Source: Amycolatopsis rhizosphaerae (GTDB lineage: Bacteria; Actinomycetota; Actinomycetes; Mycobacteriales; Pseudonocardiaceae). From it: DNA of 37,258 nt. This document shows, piece by piece, positions 1-8,202 of the stretch (position 1 is the first letter of the stretch; every line of letters starts with the position of its first letter). A program made the translations under genes and the position numbers. The stretch lies in NCBI RefSeq assembly GCF_007713715.1, contig NZ_VJWX01000011.1:1-37258 (forward strand), given 5' to 3'. Under the pieces are notes generated by a model that saw nothing but the letters and a program-made list of their open reading frames with translations, did no database searches and was not told the DNA's origin.

Positions 1-2
1 GG

Positions 3-1145
3 TCACGGGCGGGTGGCCCGGTAGCAGGCGAGGTAGCGAATCTTGCGGAACTCCTCCCGTGCGCCTTTCGTGCTGTAGCCCCACATGTGGGCGTCCGCGT
101 GCACGCCGAGGTGCCGGAACTGGTCCACCGCCTCGTCGCCCCGGCCGAGTTCGACCAGTGTCCTGGCCGCGTAGGCCCGGGCGGTCCTGGTTCCCGGGTG
201 GTCATGGCCCGCGCCGTCGAGCCAGGGCAGCAGCCGGTCCAGCGCGCGGACAACCCGCTCCTCCCGCCACACCGACTCCCCGGCACCGCCGAACGCCGCC
301 TCGTGCGCGGCGATCAGCGGCAGCACGGCCAGCTTCGGGTGTTTCGGCGCGGCTTCCTCGGCGAAGGCCCACATCAGCTCGTGCGAGCCGAACCACTTCT
401 TGCACCAGTACTGCAGGGCGGAGGTATGCGCCGTGTGGTTCAGCGGGTCGCGGGCGAGTACCTGCTCCCACACGTCGCGGAAGGCGTCGTTGTCGAACTG
501 AAGGCCGCGAGCAACCGTCAACATCGTCACCCATGGCGTCGGGTCTGCGGGGGCCAGCTCGGCGGCGGCGAGGGCGGCAGGCTGGGCATCGCCGAGCACG
601 CGGAAGAACCCGTCGAACTGCTCCCGGCTGACGTTCTCCGCCTGCAGGCCGCTGCGGATTTGCCAGGCCAGGCGGACGAGGCTCTCGGCGTGGACGGTCG
701 CCGGATCCTGGTCGCCGGGCCGGGCCGCCTGCCAGGCGCGCAGACCCGAGTCGTCGTTCGCGGCGGCATCACCGAGCACGCCGACGACGTAGGCGCGGCG
801 GTCCCAGTCGGTGCCGACCGCGGCGAGCAGCCGCGCGGCCGGCCGGCTGTCACCGGCCGCGAACGCGTCGCGGGCGTCGACGACCTCGGACTCGGGGACG
901 TAGTGCGCGGAGGTGACCTCCTCGTCCGATGGCAGGCCGAAGAGCGCCACGTCCGGCATCTTGATCCGAGACTTCTCCAGCTGGCGCTTCTTCTTTTTCG
1001 TCGGTGGCAGGTAGTGCGCGATCTGTTCAGGCGTCAGCGTCCTGACGTAGTCCTCAATGCTCATCCCGCGCTCCTTGGCTGCCTTGGCCAGCGCGATAGC
1101 GCCGTTGCGGCGCTTGGAGTCGAAGAGTAATCCCAGAATTCCCAT
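3..1145 (-). CDS. Hypothetical protein, probable helical-repeat (TPR-like) protein
   Basis: Complete 380-residue reading frame with its stop at the very left edge of the window. I do not recognise a named family. Residues 1-60 are basic and helical, with a run of four lysines at 50-53. Residues 85-370 are rich in Ala, Leu, Trp and Arg in the spacing typical of tetratricopeptide-like helical repeats, which is an inference from composition. No signal peptide or membrane segment is apparent. The ATG is preceded by CAGGAGAACTCGTC, a good ribosome site. It starts 15 bases after the stop of the upstream M48 protease gene, so the two are very likely co-transcribed, and it may act with that protease. 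Function unknown. Confidence 0.8.
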   Translation of the reverse strand: MGILGLLFDSKRRNGAIALAKAAKERGMSIEDYVRTLTPEQIAHYLPPTKKKKRQLEKSRIKMPDVALFGLPSDEEVTSAHYVPESEVVDARDAFAAGDSRPAARLLAAVGTDWDRRAYVVGVLGDAAANDDSGLRAWQAARPGDQDPATVHAESLVRLAWQIRSGLQAENVSREQFDGFFRVLGDAQPAALAAAELAPADPTPWVTMLTVARGLQFDNDAFRDVWEQVLARDPLNHTAHTSALQYWCKKWFGSHELMWAFAEEAAPKHPKLAVLPLIAAHEAAFGGAGESVWREERVVRALDRLLPWLDGAGHDHPGTRTARAYAARTLVELGRGDEAVDQFRHLGVHADAHMWGYSTKGAREEFRKIRYLACYRATRP

Positions 1146-1160
1146 GACGAGTTCTCCTGC

Positions 1161-2666
1161 TCAGGAACGGACCGGAACGGGGTCGGTGGGCCGGTAGCCG
1201 GGGGCGATGCCGGCGTGCGCGAACAGGTCGCGAAGCGGCTTGGTGTCCGGCCGCCCGGCGGTGGCGGCGTCGAGTGCCGAGCCCAGCGCGTTGTGGTACG
1301 GCTCCTCCAGCACGAACTCCGCCGGGCCGGACCAGGACAGCAGCCAGCGCGCCACGCCGGCGTCGGCGAATGCCACCTCAGCCACAACGGATAGTCGTGT
1401 GCGGACGGACCCGGCAAGGAGCTCCCGCCGAGCACGTGGGCCGGCGCTTGGCGGCACCGTCAGGTCGGGGTCGGCCAATGGCTCGAACTGCGCGGCGTCG
1501 AGCAACGCCAGCGCCTCGCCCACGGTGCGGCCGCCAAGAATCTTCGCCGCGGTCTCGGCGACGTCGTGCCGGGAACCCAGATACACCAGGGTCTGCCAGT
1601 CCGTGCGCCGCTTCATGAGGGCCTGGTCGGACAGGCCGGTGAGCAGCGCCGCGTCGAGCGTCTCGACGGAGTGGCGCAGGATCTCGCTCGCCGGCCGCTC
1701 GCCGCCCGGTCGCGGGGGCGCGACGGGAGCGGACTCGAGGAGCCTGATCCGCTCGAGCGTCGCCGGGTGCGAGTCGTAGCGCGACGTCTTGCCGTCGCGC
1801 GGGTTGCGGCGCACCTCGTCGATCTCCATCGACCGTGTCGGGTCGGTCAGCAGCGCCAGGTAGCCTTCGGCGAGGCGCGCCGGCAGATACCCGGCCGCCC
1901 AGCCGATCGTGGCGTAGGTGTTCAGGAAGAACCGCCACGCGATGGCGAGTGCCTCGATCTCACGCAGGGCGCCGACGGCCGCGGCGGTGCCCCCGACGCG
2001 CGCGGCGGCCGCGTCCGCGGCGAGTTCCTGGGCGCGGCAGACGCGCATGGATACGGTGAAGTACACCTTGGCGTAGCCCTGGAACCCGCCGCGCAGGATC
2101 CTGGCGAACGTGTTCCCGTTCGCGAGGCCGGTCACCACGTGGCCGATGGCCTGGCGGCCCCGGTAGGTCGCGCCGGAGAACCGGGTGTCGCGGTTGCTGT
2201 AGTGCGCGAACTCGTGGCCGAGCACCGCGCACAACTGGTCCTGGCGCAGCCCCGCGAACAGTTGCGCACCGATGTACAGCCGGCGTCGGGACACGCGCAG
2301 GCCGAGCCAGCGGGTGCGCTCGTGTACGGCCGCGTTGACCTGGGGGAGGATCCGGATCTCGTCCGGTGGCCGGGTGCCGACGTCGCCGGCGATCTCACGG
2401 ACGAGAGCCCACAGCTCGGGCTGAGCCTCGGGTGCCACCGCCAGGCCCGGATCCGCGTCGCCGCGGCTCTGTTCGATGGTGAGCAGCGCTTTGATCAGGA
2501 CGACGAGGGCTGGGACGGCGACGATGCCGATCCGCAGCGCCGTCATCGGCCCTTCCCGCAGCGCGTACAGTTCGATGGCGACGATGGCGGCGATGACAAG
2601 CAAGACCAGTAAGGGGAATCCGGCGAGCAGCGCGACCGCTAGCCATGCACGGAACGAGTTGTTCAT
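1161..2666 (-). CDS. Membrane-anchored M48 family zinc metalloprotease
   Basis: 501-residue protein. Two hydrophobic segments at about residues 8-33 and 44-64 anchor it in the membrane, followed by a peptidase M48 domain. The zinc site is HEFAH at 151-155, and the probable third ligand is Glu214 in the conserved ELAAD segment. M48 proteases of this type (HtpX/Ste24-like) degrade membrane or cell-envelope proteins. The start chosen is the ATG at 2666, preceded by GGAGGT 12 bases upstream. The frame stays open further upstream, but that sequence is the transposase wreck and not protease. First gene of a two-gene operon with the repeat protein downstream. Family is clear; substrate is unknown. 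Confidence 0.85.
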   Translation of the reverse strand: MNNSFRAWLAVALLAGFPLLVLLVIAAIVAIELYALREGPMTALRIGIVAVPALVVLIKALLTIEQSRGDADPGLAVAPEAQPELWALVREIAGDVGTRPPDEIRILPQVNAAVHERTRWLGLRVSRRRLYIGAQLFAGLRQDQLCAVLGHEFAHYSNRDTRFSGATYRGRQAIGHVVTGLANGNTFARILRGGFQGYAKVYFTVSMRVCRAQELAADAAAARVGGTAAAVGALREIEALAIAWRFFLNTYATIGWAAGYLPARLAEGYLALLTDPTRSMEIDEVRRNPRDGKTSRYDSHPATLERIRLLESAPVAPPRPGGERPASEILRHSVETLDAALLTGLSDQALMKRRTDWQTLVYLGSRHDVAETAAKILGGRTVGEALALLDAAQFEPLADPDLTVPPSAGPRARRELLAGSVRTRLSVVAEVAFADAGVARWLLSWSGPAEFVLEEPYHNALGSALDAATAGRPDTKPLRDLFAHAGIAPGYRPTDPVPVRS

Positions 2667-2749
2667 GGAACTAGTGAAACCTCCAGTGAGCGCCCGTGGG
2701 GGCCGAACGCACATCGTGCCGTATATCGGCGCGGAGCAAGATATCGATT

Positions 2750-3215
2750 GAGTCACACGCCATGCGCGTGTCGTGGCAACCAGGCGTCGTAGCGGCGGAC
2801 TTGGTAGTGATCGAGGCCGGCTTCGGACTTGGCGGTCTGAAAAAAGTCCTCGATTGCCCACCGGGCCCCGGCCACCCGGATCAGATCTTCTTCGCTGGTT
2901 CCTGTTGGGGCGCAACACAAGTGGTAGGCGATCTCGTACGCCGTCGCCACAGCTATGGCGTTTCCAAGCGTCCTCGGGCGCGTGGGCCATGAGCACGTCG
3001 GCGCGGGACCCCTGCCACCGCGGGGATGGTCTGGCTACTGGGCACGGCCACGACGTAGCCGATGCGCCGCTGTTCCAGCCAGTGGCGGAATTTCGAGTCC
3101 CCGCCATAGGCTTCGTCCGCGGTGACTCGGTGGCGGGCACACCGGCGTCCAGTGCCCACACGCAAGCATCCGCGAGCGCAGGCTTGGTGGCGAACTCGAC
3201 CTGCTCGGGCACCGC
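2750..3215 (-). pseudogene. Decayed IS701-like transposase
   Basis: Minus-strand pieces of one DDE transposase lie in different frames. Around 3209-3130 the translation reads VEFATKPALA...LDAGVP. From about 3126 it continues in another frame with VTADEAYGGDSKFRHWLE and VVAVPSSQTIP. The end, 2950-2753, reads RWAIEDFFQTAKSEAGLDHYQVRR. These match in order the central and C-terminal blocks of IS701-type transposases, including the conserved TADE..YG and W..E..FQ..K segments. At least one frameshift (near 3130) and an internal deletion (near 2955) are needed, and the N- and C-termini are missing. It lies directly upstream of the M48 gene and may have replaced its original promoter region. Confidence 0.75.
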
Positions 3216-3236
3216 GGCTTCGAGGCAGCGTCGCCG

Positions 3237-3480
3237 ATGTCGGCAAGGGTGCTTTCCGCCGCCCGCACCAGTGATTCCTCGCATTCCGCCCGCTCTTCGT
3301 CGGCCGTTCCCGCGCGGTTCGGCAGACCGGTCAGCCGCGCAGCGAGCGCCCCGGCCAGTGTGGTGTCCAAACGCGACCGCTGCCCGCGCAGTAGAGCGAG
3401 GTCTTCGGCGAAGAGGAACAACCGGCCGCAGGCCCGGCCGAACGCGCGAAGCGCGGCGACCCTGCGAGTAGGCGTTCCCT
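3237..3480 (-). other. Unidentified coding-like debris between IS remnant and TetR gene
   Basis: The minus strand carries an open stretch with plausible codon use (FLFAEDLALLRGQRSRLD and following) for about 80 residues, with no ribosome site. It does not resemble the adjacent transposase. It is probably a fragment of an older gene; I cannot name it. Confidence 0.3.
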
Positions 3481-3537
3481 TCGTCGGCCGGGGTGGATCC
3501 CTGCTGCTTCCGGTTTTCGTCCGTGATGGGCCGCCCT

Positions 3538-4173
3538 TCAGGACGGCGGAAACAGGAGTCCCGTGATCATGTCCTGGAAGAGCGCGGCGATCTCGTCGTC
3601 GGAGATCACACCGGGATCGGTGAGGATCATCCGGCCGAAATGCTCGGCGGAGGCGAGCACCATGTGCGCGATCCAGCCGCGCCGTTCGGCCGTCTTGGCG
3701 TCGATTTCGTGCCCGCCGCCCATAAACCGGGTCATGGCGCCGCGAATCACCTGGCGGCCCTGCTCGATCCGGTCGAGTACCTCCGTCGGCGTCTGCGGGC
3801 CGGCAAGCAGGACGGGCGCCCAGATCCGGGGGTTCTCGCGTACCGCCTGTGCCCATCCGCGGGCGATGCCGGCGATGATCTGCGGTGAGTTCAGGCGCCC
3901 GGGGTCTGCCGGGAAGGCCGCCAGGATCTGTGTGAGGGCCTCGGCCTGGGTGTGGTCGATGAGCGCGGTCAGGAGGTCGGCGAGGTTGGCGTACACGCCG
4001 TAGACGACGGGCTTGGTGACCCCGGCCTCGGCGGCGATCGCCTCGATGGTGAGGCCGGCGTAGCCGTCACGTCCAATCAGCGCGAGAGTCGCGTCGAGCA
4101 GTTGCTGCCGACGTTGCTCGACGGGCATCCGGGCCGCGTACGCCCGCCTCTGCCGTCCCTTCGCTTGTGTCAC
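3538..4173 (-). CDS. TetR family transcriptional regulator
   Basis: 211 residues from the GTG at 4173. The N-terminal DNA-binding domain is typical: helix-turn-helix at about residues 40-62, including the sequence IAAEAGVTKPVVYGVYAN, followed by a variable ligand-binding helical domain. An upstream TTG at 4203 and an internal ATG at 4128 are alternative starts; none has a strong ribosome site. The gene is divergent from the secreted CocE/S15 hydrolase at 4309. The intergenic space holds two palindromes that look like TetR operators, so it probably represses both itself and the hydrolase. The ligand is unknown. Confidence 0.88.
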   Translation of the reverse strand: MTQAKGRQRRAYAARMPVEQRRQQLLDATLALIGRDGYAGLTIEAIAAEAGVTKPVVYGVYANLADLLTALIDHTQAEALTQILAAFPADPGRLNSPQIIAGIARGWAQAVRENPRIWAPVLLAGPQTPTEVLDRIEQGRQVIRGAMTRFMGGGHEIDAKTAERRGWIAHMVLASAEHFGRMILTDPGVISDDEIAALFQDMITGLLFPPS

Positions 4174-4202
4174 GGGGAACAGCGTAGCCGGACCACTTGA
4201 CA

Positions 4203-4224
4203 ATTACTACGTCTCCGTAGCAAT
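4203..4224. promoter_or_regulatory. Palindromic operator 1 upstream of TetR gene
   Basis: Inverted repeat ATTACTACG - TCTC - CGTAGCAAT, with one mismatch in 9-bp arms. It lies 30 bases before the TetR start and shares the TACTACG core with the adjacent palindrome. Likely TetR binding site, inferred from position and symmetry. Confidence 0.6.
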
Positions 4225-4246
4225 TTACTACGTGGCGGTAGTAAAT
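4223..4246. promoter_or_regulatory. Palindromic operator 2 between TetR gene and hydrolase
   Basis: Perfect 9-bp inverted repeat ATTTACTAC - GTGGCG - GTAGTAAAT. It abuts operator 1 and repeats its ACTAC core, giving a tandem double operator in the divergent promoter region. Confidence 0.65.
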
Positions 4247-4308
4247 GGGTTCGCCGCCGCGGCTCGAGCTCGTTCCCGGCACGCACGCGCATTGGAGGCA
4301 CTGAGGCC

Positions 4309-6189
4309 ATGAAGCCGAAAGCATGGCGGTTCTCTCTCCCTGTCATCACTCTTGCGCTGAGCACGGTGGTGCCGGTCCCGGGATCCGCCGCCCCCGCACA
4401 GGCCGCGTCCCCGCCCGCAGCCCCTACGACGATGGGGAAGCCGAGGCCCGAGCAGTGGCACAGGACGGTGACCGTCAAGGATCTGGCGATCCCGATGAGC
4501 GACGGGACCATCCTGCGCGGCGACCTCACGCTCCCGGCGACCGCGGACGGCAAGGTGGTGAAGCAGAAGCTGCCGGTGCTGGTGACGATCACGCCGTACA
4601 ACAAGTCGCTGCCGATCGGCACCAATGGCGGCGCGCTCCTGGGCACCGATGTGCCCGCCGACTACTTCGTCGACAGGGGCTACGCGGAACTCTGGGTCGA
4701 TGCGCGGGGCACGGGCAGCTCCGAGGGCCGGTGGTCCGCCTTCAGCGAGCGGGAGCGCAAGGACGCCGGCGAGGTCGTGGCCTGGGCGCACAGCCAGTCG
4801 TGGAGCAACGGCGACGTGGGCATGCAGGGTGGTTCCTACCTCGGCATCGAGCAGTTGTTCGCCGCCGAGCAGCAGCCGCCGGGGCTGAAGGCGATCTTCC
4901 CGGTGGTGCCGAGTGCCGACCCTTACCGCGACGTCGCCGCCGCGGGCGGGGAGTTGGACGTTGGTTTCCTGCCCCAGTGGTTCCTGCTCGTCTCCGCGAC
5001 CGGCGCGATCCCGCCCGCGTTCAGCCTCAGGGAGCCGAGGTCGGCATTGACGATGGCCGTCGACCACCTCGCGGCCGGCGTCGGCGGCACCCTGCCGGAG
5101 GTCCTTTCGGCAGCGTTGGGCGGTGATGTGGCGTACGACGGTCCCTATTGGGCGGAGCGCAAGCCGATCACGCACATCGACAAGGTGAACGTGCCGACGT
5201 TCGTCGTCGGCGGCGAGTACGACATCTTCCAGCGCGGCGAGCCCCTGCTGTTCGAGGGGATCCAGCGCACCGGGACACCGGTGAAGTTCGTCGACGGACC
5301 GTGGGACCACCTCCTGGCCGGGTCGGGCAAGGAACTCGGCGGCGCAGGCTACGGGTCGCTGGCCGAGCTCGAACTGCGCTGGTTCGACCACTGGATCAAG
5401 GGGATGGACACCGGCCTGGACCAGATCGCGCCGGTGACCTACTACGAGCAGGGCACCGGCCGATGGGTGCGGACGGACAAGTGGATCGCGAGCGACCTGT
5501 CCGCGCGGTCCTTCCAGCTCTCCGGCTCCTCGACCACCGCGGTCAAGCCCGGTGGCCTGAGCGCGGGCACCGCGGCCCCGGGGAGGTCGATTCTTCAGCC
5601 GCTGCCGGTCAGCGGCCTGTGCACGCGCTCGACCGACCAGTGGACCGGCGGCCTGCCGTCTGTGGTGCTCAAGGATTTGCCCTGCTGGAACGACAATCGG
5701 CTGAACGACGCCGGCGGGCTCACCTTCGACTCCGCACCCGCCACCGGGACGCTGCGGTTCCAGGGGCCGATCAACGCACACCTGTACGTCTCGACCACCT
5801 CCGGCGACGGCGTGCTGTCCTTGGCGGTCGAGGACGTCGCGCCCGACGGCACCGTTCACCGGATCACCGGTGGCTGGCAGAGCATTTCTCAGCGGGCACT
5901 GGACAAGGCGAAGTCGCGGTACCTGGACGGGAAGCTGATCCAGCCCTGGCACCCGTTCCTGGAATCGACAAAGGAGGACCTGGCGCCGGGCGCGATCGCA
6001 CCGGTGGACGTGGAGATCTTCCCGACAGGTGCGGCCATCCAGCCCGGTCACCGGCTGCGTCTGGCCGTCGAGGCCTTCGACATACCTCACCTGTCCCCGC
6101 AGCCGGACGTCGCCTTCAAGACGCTCGGGCCGATGACGATCTACACGGGCGGCGACTACCCGTCGTCGGTGACGATGCCCGTGCGCTGA
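4309..6189 (+). CDS. Secreted CocE/NonD family hydrolase (peptidase S15-like)
   Basis: 626 residues. A signal peptide spans about residues 1-32 (hydrophobic VITLALSTVVPVPG, then AAPAQA), so the enzyme is exported. The S15/CocE alpha/beta-hydrolase core is clear: DARGTGSSEG, nucleophile Ser176 in GGSYLG, likely acid Asp305 in EYDIF, likely base His334 in GPWDH. A C-terminal jelly-roll domain of the X-Pro dipeptidyl-peptidase type follows (about 400-620). Family members are esterases, amidases or X-Pro dipeptidyl-peptidases; the actual substrate cannot be read here. The ribosome site GGAGG lies just upstream of the ATG. It is divergent from the TetR gene and probably under its control. It converges with the graspetide ligase gene, so there is no reason to link the two functionally. 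Confidence 0.9.
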   Translation: MKPKAWRFSLPVITLALSTVVPVPGSAAPAQAASPPAAPTTMGKPRPEQWHRTVTVKDLAIPMSDGTILRGDLTLPATADGKVVKQKLPVLVTITPYNKSLPIGTNGGALLGTDVPADYFVDRGYAELWVDARGTGSSEGRWSAFSERERKDAGEVVAWAHSQSWSNGDVGMQGGSYLGIEQLFAAEQQPPGLKAIFPVVPSADPYRDVAAAGGELDVGFLPQWFLLVSATGAIPPAFSLREPRSALTMAVDHLAAGVGGTLPEVLSAALGGDVAYDGPYWAERKPITHIDKVNVPTFVVGGEYDIFQRGEPLLFEGIQRTGTPVKFVDGPWDHLLAGSGKELGGAGYGSLAELELRWFDHWIKGMDTGLDQIAPVTYYEQGTGRWVRTDKWIASDLSARSFQLSGSSTTAVKPGGLSAGTAAPGRSILQPLPVSGLCTRSTDQWTGGLPSVVLKDLPCWNDNRLNDAGGLTFDSAPATGTLRFQGPINAHLYVSTTSGDGVLSLAVEDVAPDGTVHRITGGWQSISQRALDKAKSRYLDGKLIQPWHPFLESTKEDLAPGAIAPVDVEIFPTGAAIQPGHRLRLAVEAFDIPHLSPQPDVAFKTLGPMTIYTGGDYPSSVTMPVR

Positions 6190-6295
6190 GCCGCGGCGGC
6201 CCAGCGAGCGGTCAGCGCTCACGAGCGTCGCGGCATACCCTACTCAGATCGTCTTACCCTCGAGCTGGCCCGGTGGCCCCGTCGAGTGGGGGCAG

Positions 6296-7273
6296 CTAAC
6301 ACCTGGGACCAACCGCCTTTCCGTGAGCAAGCAGTTCGGCGAACGCTGTGGCCATCGGCAATCCGGTTTCCGTCTCCAGCCAGCCCCATTGCCCGTTCGG
6401 GTTCAGCTCCAGCCAATGCGGTTCGCCGTTCTTGTCGAGCGCAAGGTCGAAGGAACCGGAAACGAGGCCGAAGTGACCGAGATAGTCCCGCAAGGTCTCG
6501 CTGAGGCGGTCCGGCAGGTTCACCACGTGGTAGGAGAGCGCCGAGTAGTCCTTGCGCCAGTCCAGGAGGCCGGACTCGATCCGCACCGCGAAGACCTGCT
6601 CTCCCACGATCAGCACCCTGAGGTCAGCGGTTTTGTCCACCCGGGCCTGGAACAGGTGCGGTGCTGCGCCGACGGTCTCGTCCAGGTCGTCGACTGTCAC
6701 CGGCTCGGCCCACGTCGTCATCCTGACTCCGTCCCGTTCGTAGGGGGTCCAGCGAAGCGTCTTGAAGATCACCTCTCGGTGGGCGGTGATGAACTCCCTC
6801 GCCTCGTCCAGGTCGTTGGTCACCAAAGTCGGGGGCACGCGGAGTCCGAGACGTGCCGCCGCGGCGAGTTGAGCCACCTTGTAGTCGGCGGCGGCGATGC
6901 GCAAGGGATGGTTCACCCACAGCGGGCCGTCAAGGGCATACAGCGTGCCGCCCAAGCCGTGGCGCACCTGTGCCGCTGCGAACCGTGCATCGGCGTCGTC
7001 GAGGTGCGTGAACTCGGGCCAGCGAGGGCGGCGCCAGTACACCGAGCGCACCGCACCGAGTTCGGAGGTTCTGGACGGGGTGCGCAGGTGCCCGGTCACG
7101 CGGGGCGGGAGGTCGCCGAACCGGGCCGTAACCCTCAGGCCGTTGCCGATGTCGACGGGGTCGAACCTGGTCACCGGGCAGCCGATCCGGTTGAGTTCGG
7201 AGATCACCATGTCTACGGTGACGTCGGCTGCCTCGGTGGCCACCAGTACCGATCGCTCCTGCGCCCCGGGCAT
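6296..7273 (-). CDS. tgmB: ATP-grasp RiPP maturase (graspetide macrocyclase, MvdD/TgmB type)
   Basis: 325 residues of the ATP-grasp ligase family that closes omega-ester or omega-amide rings in graspetides. Visible family marks are YWRRP at 79-83, WVNHP at 119-123, likely ATP-binding lysines Lys132 (DYKVAQL) and Lys171 (VIFKTL), the DKTADLRVLIVG strand at 213-224, Asp276 (SFDLAL), and the metal/ATP-binding ELNPNGQW at 289-296. In known systems the ligase phosphorylates Asp/Glu side chains of the precursor core and joins them to Ser/Thr or Lys side chains. Its ATG overlaps the TGA of the precursor gene (TGATG), indicating translational coupling. No methyltransferase, transporter or protease gene follows; the next gene is a convergent hydrolase. 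Confidence 0.92.
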   Translation of the reverse strand: MPGAQERSVLVATEAADVTVDMVISELNRIGCPVTRFDPVDIGNGLRVTARFGDLPPRVTGHLRTPSRTSELGAVRSVYWRRPRWPEFTHLDDADARFAAAQVRHGLGGTLYALDGPLWVNHPLRIAAADYKVAQLAAAARLGLRVPPTLVTNDLDEAREFITAHREVIFKTLRWTPYERDGVRMTTWAEPVTVDDLDETVGAAPHLFQARVDKTADLRVLIVGEQVFAVRIESGLLDWRKDYSALSYHVVNLPDRLSETLRDYLGHFGLVSGSFDLALDKNGEPHWLELNPNGQWGWLETETGLPMATAFAELLAHGKAVGPRC

Positions 7274-7578
7274 CAGTCGGAATACTCGTCCGAATTGAGA
7301 TCACTGTTGGAATCGCTGTCGCCGGAGTCGTCGCTGTCGCTGGAATCGACCATGCCGGTGGACGTGTACGCGGACGTGGACGTGTATGTGGACTCACTCG
7401 TGCTCTGCCGGGTACGGTCCATGTTCACCATCCGCCCCGACTCGTCGCGGAACACGCCGAGTTGTGTGGCCGGGTCGATGCCCACCGCGGTGAACGGCAC
7501 CTTCACCGTGAGCGGGTACGGACCCATTCTGGTGACTCCCCACGGACGGCCGGGCATTCCGGTAACTCCGTTGTCCAT
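7273..7578 (-). CDS. tgmA: Graspetide precursor peptide (ATP-grasp-modified RiPP, TgmA-like)
   Basis: 101 residues. The leader (about 1-54) carries the conserved features of this precursor family: RPWGVTRMGPYP at 11-22, PFTAVGIDPATQ at 28-39 and a GVFRDESG segment at 41-48. The C-terminal core (about 55-101) splits in two: a Ser/Thr-rich part with hexapeptide repeats (58-75; TYTSTS, AYTSTG), then an Asp/Ser tail (78-101; DSSDSDDSG to SDEYSD). This supplies hydroxyl donors and carboxylate acceptors for ester cross-links by the neighbouring ligase. The start is the ATG at 7578, since AAGGAG lies 9 bases before it; an in-frame ATG at 7605 has no ribosome site. The stop overlaps the ligase start. 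Ring connectivity cannot be deduced from sequence. Confidence 0.88.
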   Translation of the reverse strand: MDNGVTGMPGRPWGVTRMGPYPLTVKVPFTAVGIDPATQLGVFRDESGRMVNMDRTRQSTSESTYTSTSAYTSTGMVDSSDSDDSGDSDSNSDLNSDEYSD

Positions 7579-7587
7579 CTCGTCTTG

Positions 7588-7593
7588 CTCCTT
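7588..7593 (-). promoter_or_regulatory. Ribosome binding site that fixes the precursor start
   Basis: AAGGAG on the minus strand, 9 bases before the ATG at 7578. It lies inside the longer open frame that begins at 7605 and therefore argues against that longer start. Confidence 0.7.
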
Positions 7594-7733
7594 GTCAGTG
7601 AGCATGAGTGGTGCAACTTAGATGATGGCCCAGAAGTTCTCGGGCCGAAAGAGCGCCAGTAGGCCGCGGAAGAGCTCGCCGATTTGCCGAAGACGTCGAC
7701 CGGCGCGACCGCTCGTTGCCGGCCACGGGACCC

Positions 7734-7800
7734 GTGCTCGTGGTCGAGGATGTGGCAGTGGTACACGCTGCGGCCGGGGAAGTCGCCGGGGATGCCGCTA
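7734..7800 (-). pseudogene. Multicopper oxidase C-terminal fragment
   Basis: Minus-strand translation includes PGDFPGRSVYHCHILDHEH. This is the C-terminal copper-binding block of multicopper oxidases, where HCHxxxHE supplies T1/T3 copper ligands. Nothing else of the protein is present and the flanking frame is meaningless, so this is a relic. Confidence 0.7.
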
Positions 7801-7857
7801 CGGGGATGCACCGTCGCGAAAAACCTTGGCAGCACACGGTGGTTGGTTTGGTCACAG

Positions 7858-7920
7858 GGCGGGGGGCGTGATGGTGATGATGGGCCCGCCGTCGGGGTGG
7901 TTGTCGGCGGTTACTCGCGG
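7858..7920 (-). pseudogene. Histidine-kinase (KdpD-like) C-terminal relic
   Basis: Minus-strand TADNHPDGGPIITITPPAL followed by a stop. It resembles the last strand of the HATPase domain of KdpD-type kinases and parallels the better-preserved copy at 17846-18045 (TAEDTPGGGLTITVALPA). A shorter, similar tail, DGGAVITITLPRP plus stop, occurs near 9051-9092. Short, so only a tentative assignment. Confidence 0.4.
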
Positions 7921-7995
7921 CGGCTGTGGCTGGCGACTGTGCTGCCCGGGGTTCTGCCTGCCGGCTGTCGACAGCGACTACGACCCTGCTGCCGA

Positions 7996-8115
7996 TCATG
8001 GCGCCGTGGTGACCGAGGCGGGAAGCTTGATCCGCTCGTGGACGATGTCGCCGTGGCCGGCGTGACGCGCGACGTCCTCGATCGCGAGCAGGTAGATAAA
8101 CCGCAGGCTGACGTC
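7996..8115 (-). pseudogene. DinB/DUF664-family C-terminal fragment
   Basis: Minus-strand translation FIYLLAIEDVARHAGHGDIV, then a tail ending at TGA (7996-7998). The E..ARHAGH.D block is the conserved C-terminal helix of DinB/DUF664-type proteins, with a likely metal-binding His. The N-terminal two thirds are absent, so this is a relic. Confidence 0.6.
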
Positions 8116-8202
8116 ACCATCTGGTCGAGACCACCGCCGCCGGGCCACAGGGGGCTCTCGGTCAGGTGAACTCCTGGCCGAGAGCCTGGAAGCGCTTGGT
8201 CC

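Noticed and set aside
4228-6222. Very long open frame (664 codons) antisense to the CocE hydrolase
   Set aside because: GC-rich shadow frame: the plus strand has a signal peptide, catalytic motifs and a ribosome site, while the antisense translation is low-complexity and matches nothing.
6190-6295. Missing methyltransferase (PIMT-like) partner of the graspetide genes
   Set aside because: Looked for downstream of the ligase and upstream of the precursor; only a 106-base gap to a convergent hydrolase on one side and unrelated debris on the other.
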